A DNA stretch of 27,757 bases, taken from contig PAPL01000092.1 of the NCBI GenBank assembly GCA_002708885.1, positions 1 to 27,757 on the forward strand. The letters are read 5' to 3'. The position numbers and the translations under genes were made by a program. The stretch comes from Verrucomicrobiales bacterium (GTDB taxonomy: Bacteria; Verrucomicrobiota; Verrucomicrobiia; Verrucomicrobiales; DEV007). Below are positions 25,701 through 27,757 of this stretch, piece by piece (positions within the stretch are counted from its first letter, which is position 1; every line of letters starts with the position of its first letter). The notes below the pieces were generated by a model. That model saw nothing but the letters and a program-made list of their open reading frames with translations, ran no database searches and was not told the DNA's origin.

Positions 25701-26418
25701 TGCGTCATATGATGGTCAGCGATGGAATATTGTGTTGGTTGATAGTGGAGGAAACGTGGGCCAAGACAGTTCACTGAGTTATGGTCCAGATGGGAACCCA
25801 GCGATTTCGTATTATGACTCCACTAACAGAGATTTAAAATTTGCTTTTTATGATGGTTCAAAGTGGAACTATGAAACAGTTGATCCTGTTGGCAATGTCG
25901 GAGAATATACCTCGATTGCACATGGTCCTGATGGAAATCCTGTAATTTCGTATTATGACAACAGTAATGATGATCTTAAATTTGCGTCATATGATGGTCA
26001 GCGATGGAATATTGAAACAGTTGATCAGAATGGCTTTGTTGGAGAATACACCTCGTTGAGTTATGGTCCTAAGGGAGATCTGGTCATCGCTTATTATGAT
26101 AATACAAATAATGCACTAAAGGCAGCCCGATATCAGTCTTCTTTTGCTGAGACTTCTATGTATTTTCATACGATTGTTCAGAGACCAACCGCGAATACCA
26201 ATATGGAAACTGAGGTGGGTATTAAATTACTTTCAGAATCAGAACTGGAGATGAATTTTTCATCAGGTTCAGGAATGCTGTATTCGGTACAAAGCTCTGA
26301 AGATTTAAAGATATGGGAAACAATTGAATCGGGAATTCGTGGTTCTGGATCTATCATTACGAGAGCTTATGCCCGTAGACAAGGATCCAGATTTTTCCGC
26401 GTGCTGTTAAATAAATAG
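22750..26418 (+). CDS. Large secreted protein with two seven-bladed beta-propellers and BACON-like modules
   Basis: The 1222-residue protein has a signal peptide (about 1-22), then a BACON-like beta-sandwich (about 25-95, with SSWTVQSLVPWITI and GTGPKNVSYTV). Propeller 1 follows (97-463), then an Ig/MBG-like stretch (about 475-555), a second BACON-like module (about 585-645), and two Ca2+-loop repeats DSDGDGLKD (667-675) and DTDGDGYLD (698-706). A third BACON-like module (about 735-790) leads to propeller 2 (801-1130). The C-terminal domain has YSVQSSEDLKIWE and FFRVLL, a tail common in Verrucomicrobiota. It is probably secreted or on the cell surface. BACON domains are linked to carbohydrate or mucin binding, so a glycan-binding role is possible but unproven. 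The start is supported by GAGG 4 bases before the ATG. No catalytic residues were recognised. Confidence 0.8.
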   Translation: MRNLILISSSVLCFFSNYNVYAGLFEANPSGGNYQFELEANEDSSWTVQSLVPWITINGSNTGTGPKNVSYTVKSNNSSKIRNGQIQVSYSVKQAPSWVISTVDSEGMVGTENSIKFGPNGQLAISYYDATNKDLKYASYDGNRWNITTVDGSGSVGNHSSLGFASNGTPDISYQDISTGDLKFAYYDQGVWNLETIDAESNVGGYGTSLNYTPQGLPAISYYDKTETGLMVKELTRTVDGDYFWSSISVDRGQRSCSNSIPPSCRYLSNRGEYSSLGYRDDGSITASYVDSTHNELRFVEPNPTPRPGGLAGFFYLKYLSSSPDPEVKVSAFTSMDYDSNGNPGIAYALDNGGLKYAYFDGQRSNAGSPMWNSMSVDSGKAGGYVSLSFDNQGFPGISYYDETNSSLKYSYYDGASWNTQTVDNQGRVGEYTSIDHGPDGLPAISYYDRSNGDLKCAKFIGSNLKLFHTVIQDPTNPPVIEISFQDLNQRCSGNPIRPRAQSSDGQSVTLKYYRQEGDDFVLLVAPPVEVGSYRVVATTADGKNTAMETLTIEPPYFREDPDRVNMDDCRQIACTRWECSNQESINYFVVAIDKDKEWRVQSTVPWMIPQGPTSGNGPGTVAVKVMANSTTNVRRGDIRLSYPDGEIIWVWENHSFVQDSVDLTLDSDGDGLKDFVETNTGIFVSGQDTGTDPNVSDTDGDGYLDYDEVVTLADPTDAKSVPESMSSFGNDGGVGELAIEGTADVSWTLESMVPWVTITGPLTGTGPERISFKVSSGPQDIRVGAIRVDLVDVAGQAVESWGTTTVDNDGNVGWWDTSISHSSDGNPAISYYDNSSDDLKYATFDGQKWITETIDEEGNVGRFNAISHGPDGLPSIAYYDWSNRDLKFASFNGQRWDIEIVESDQMIGTEVSLSFSPEGNPAISYHNVSSRDLKFASFDGQKWSTETIISEGDVGRYGTSLRHGPEGNPAISFFDNSNDDLKFASYDGQRWNIVLVDSGGNVGQDSSLSYGPDGNPAISYYDSTNRDLKFAFYDGSKWNYETVDPVGNVGEYTSIAHGPDGNPVISYYDNSNDDLKFASYDGQRWNIETVDQNGFVGEYTSLSYGPKGDLVIAYYDNTNNALKAARYQSSFAETSMYFHTIVQRPTANTNMETEVGIKLLSESELEMNFSSGSGMLYSVQSSEDLKIWETIESGIRGSGSIITRAYARRQGSRFFRVLLNK
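23038..24138 (+). repeat. Protein-level repeat block 1, seven propeller blades
   Basis: Residues 97-463 contain seven units built on 'VGxYSSLxxGPxGxPAISYYDxxNxDLKYAxYDGxxW', most about 47 residues long. The blades at about 230-330 are degenerate and carry an insertion with two cysteines (256, 265). The block opens with SWVISTVD, which supplies the strand missing from the last unit, as in ring closure of a propeller. Confidence 0.75.
25687..25732 (+). repeat. 46-base identical DNA repeat inside block 2, copy 1
   Basis: These 46 bases are identical to 25969-26014, 282 bases further on, which is exactly two 141-base units. They code for DDLKFASYDGQRWNI. Identity at third positions shows a recent duplication or gene conversion. 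Confidence 0.85.
25969..26014 (+). repeat. 46-base identical DNA repeat inside block 2, copy 2
   Basis: This is the second copy of the 46-base stretch at 25687-25732, in frame and two repeat units away. Confidence 0.85.
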
Positions 26419-26427
26419 TAAGGATAA

Positions 26428-27757
26428 TTATTTTTTAAGTTCCTTGATAGCTGATTCAGTAACTTTGAATAATTGAGAGTTCGGATCTGCAGAGCCAAGA
26501 ATTTTTTCTAACGGTTCTTGGAATTGTTTCATATTTTCATCAGCGATGATTCTGATTGCTGCTACCTGGACTTTTTTTGAAGGTCCATTAATGGCCTTTA
26601 AAATTTGTTCTTGGTCTTTTCTTTCGTCCCACTTTGCTGCCGTCAGGAGTGCTATTCTCGAATTCTCTGACAATGCTTCCCATAAAAATTTAGTTTTATT
26701 TCCCGGTCTTTTTGAGTGCCAAAAGAAAGAAGCAAGTTCAAATCGATTAGAGTTTATCTGCTTTAATGATTTGGCTTCCTGTTTTCCGGGTGATATTTCA
26801 TCGACCATTGCTTTATGTTTTTCTGGTTTCTTGCCTTTTCCATTTAAAGGAATCAGTTTCCAGACCTTACCCTGTCCGTGTAGTTGGTAACTCGCATTGA
26901 CCCAGTCAGTGAAGAAGACTGATCCGTCCTCGGCATGGGCGAAGTCAACTGGTCTGAAACTGGCATCTCCTTTCACTATAGTTTTCATAGTCGCGGAGTA
27001 ATTTGACCCTTTCTTAGTCAGTTTGTATTCTTCGATTTGTCCTAGTGCCCAGCTCGATACCCATAAGTGCTCACCGTAGGGGATCACTGAACAGGCCGCT
27101 TCACCTGTTCCACAAATCATCGGAAGAGTTCCTGGAAGTTCACCGTCCCATGCCTGTAACGGGTTTGTTCCTGGCCTTCCGTACCTGAACTGATATCCGT
27201 AATCACCTCCAGGCACAATCTTAAGGAGTCGGTTCGGTGGCTTCTGATCAGGGTCATTATCAACGGCAAACATTTCTCCTTCCTTGGTCAAACAAATTCC
27301 AAAGGGATTCCAGAAACCGGTTGCTATTTTTGATAGAGATCCATCCGAGAGGCTATAGCTGTAAATGTTTCCGCCTTCCCCACCTCCTTTTAAAATTGTC
27401 ACTTCTTTTTGCCCCGAGTAACTGATGATCTCATAGTCCTTTCCGAGGTTCTCACCGAGTCCAAAATAGAGTCTAGAATGATCAGAGGTTAAAACTAATC
27501 CACAAAGACCATTGTGGGGATATTTTCCCGGTGTTTTGAGCGTTATCAGGTTCTCTTTTGAATCCGCGATCCCGTCATTATCATTATCATCTAATCGAAA
27601 TATTTCAGCGCGTGTGGCAACGTACGTGGAGCCTTTTCCATTTGATTTGATGGACATTGTATGGGTTTCTCCTTCGTGATAAATGTCAACCTTATCCGCT
27701 TTACCATCATTATCTTTGTCCGAAAATGCCAGGATCCGATCATTTTTAGGCCCCTCA
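26428..27757 (-). CDS. PVC-type soluble dehydrogenase-like protein with HEAT-like tail, 5' end cut by window edge
   Basis: The reverse-strand frame is open through the right edge, so the true start is outside; 442 residues are visible (the internal ATG at 27657 is not the start). The visible part opens ILAFSDKDNDGKAD and then FRLDDNDNDGIADS, the Asp/Asn-rich loops typical of PVC 'putative membrane-bound dehydrogenase' proteins. A six-bladed sugar-dehydrogenase-like propeller follows, with GTGEAACSV, LWVSSWALGQIEEY and SVFFTDWVNASYQLHGQGKVW. The last 100 residues are HEAT-like helices. Larger relatives go on to a cytochrome c CxxCH domain; this protein stops before one (TAA at 26428-26430). 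It is probably exported, but its signal is not visible. Its 3' end faces that of the large repeat protein gene with 9 bases between. Confidence 0.8.
   Translation of the reverse strand, partial: EGPKNDRILAFSDKDNDGKADKVDIYHEGETHTMSIKSNGKGSTYVATRAEIFRLDDNDNDGIADSKENLITLKTPGKYPHNGLCGLVLTSDHSRLYFGLGENLGKDYEIISYSGQKEVTILKGGGEGGNIYSYSLSDGSLSKIATGFWNPFGICLTKEGEMFAVDNDPDQKPPNRLLKIVPGGDYGYQFRYGRPGTNPLQAWDGELPGTLPMICGTGEAACSVIPYGEHLWVSSWALGQIEEYKLTKKGSNYSATMKTIVKGDASFRPVDFAHAEDGSVFFTDWVNASYQLHGQGKVWKLIPLNGKGKKPEKHKAMVDEISPGKQEAKSLKQINSNRFELASFFWHSKRPGNKTKFLWEALSENSRIALLTAAKWDERKDQEQILKAINGPSKKVQVAAIRIIADENMKQFQEPLEKILGSADPNSQLFKVTESAIKELKK

Larger units (their letters stand above)
25150..26139 (+). repeat. 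Protein-level repeat block 2, seven propeller blades
   Basis: Residues 801-1130 contain seven regular 47-residue units of the same kind as block 1. The block again opens with a lone last-strand segment (SWGTTTVD), and the final unit lacks that strand. The units are closer to each other than those of block 1. Confidence 0.8.

Noticed and set aside
23038..26139. Regularly spaced repeats that could suggest a CRISPR or satellite array
   Set aside because: The periodicity is 141 bases, in frame, diverged at DNA level and encodes propeller blades; there are no spacers or cas genes.

Overview
The window looks like the chromosome of a free-living, probably marine bacterium of the PVC group (Planctomycetota/Verrucomicrobiota), most likely Verrucomicrobiota. 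The evidence is family content. There is a planctomycete-type cytochrome c/DUF1549/DUF1553 protein coupled to a DUF1501 protein. There is a soluble PVC-type dehydrogenase with HEAT-like repeats, and a Tat-exported TIM-barrel isomerase. A large secreted repeat protein ends in a 'sVQsSxDLxxW...FFRV' tail of the kind common in Verrucomicrobiota. There are no insertion sequences, integrases, CRISPR arrays or rRNA genes.

Layout. Positions 1-1795 (minus) hold a sugar-type ABC uptake system: a lipoprotein binding protein followed by an RbsC-like permease that runs off the left edge and carries an extra extracytoplasmic domain. Positions 1889-4644 hold a secreted alpha/beta hydrolase, an MFS transporter and a CPBP membrane protease. 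A tRNA-Arg(CCT) at 4855-4929 sits only 6 bases before a metallophosphoesterase, which converges on a Tat-exported hydroxypyruvate-isomerase-like protein.

Positions 6781-10718 and 17888-21079 together encode most of a Weimberg-type oxidative aldonate (sugar acid) route: two GntP-type permeases, an IlvD/Edd-family aldonate dehydratase, a fumarylacetoacetase-fold 2-keto-3-deoxypentonate dehydratase and a 2-oxoglutarate semialdehyde dehydrogenase. This would take imported pentonates such as xylonate or arabinonate to 2-oxoglutarate. The two halves are separated by a solitary 956-residue superfamily II helicase and by the cytochrome/DUF1501 pair. No sugar dehydrogenase or lactonase is visible, so direct uptake of aldonates is the simplest reading.

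Positions 21292-27757 hold a secreted SnoaL/NTF2-like protein, a small gene with two in-frame TGA codons, a stand-alone Smr-domain protein, a 1222-residue secreted protein with two sets of seven beta-propeller blades, and the 3' part of a PVC-type dehydrogenase gene.

The most interesting object is the small gene at 21922-22140. Read straight through two TGA codons it encodes a complete 72-residue Rdx/SelW-family protein. The two TGAs fall exactly where the family has the two redox cysteines (CxxC or CxxU), giving a U-G-M-U motif. A 47-nt hairpin with a G-first apical loop begins 5 nt after the second TGA, as expected for a bacterial SECIS. Conventional gene calling misses this gene completely.
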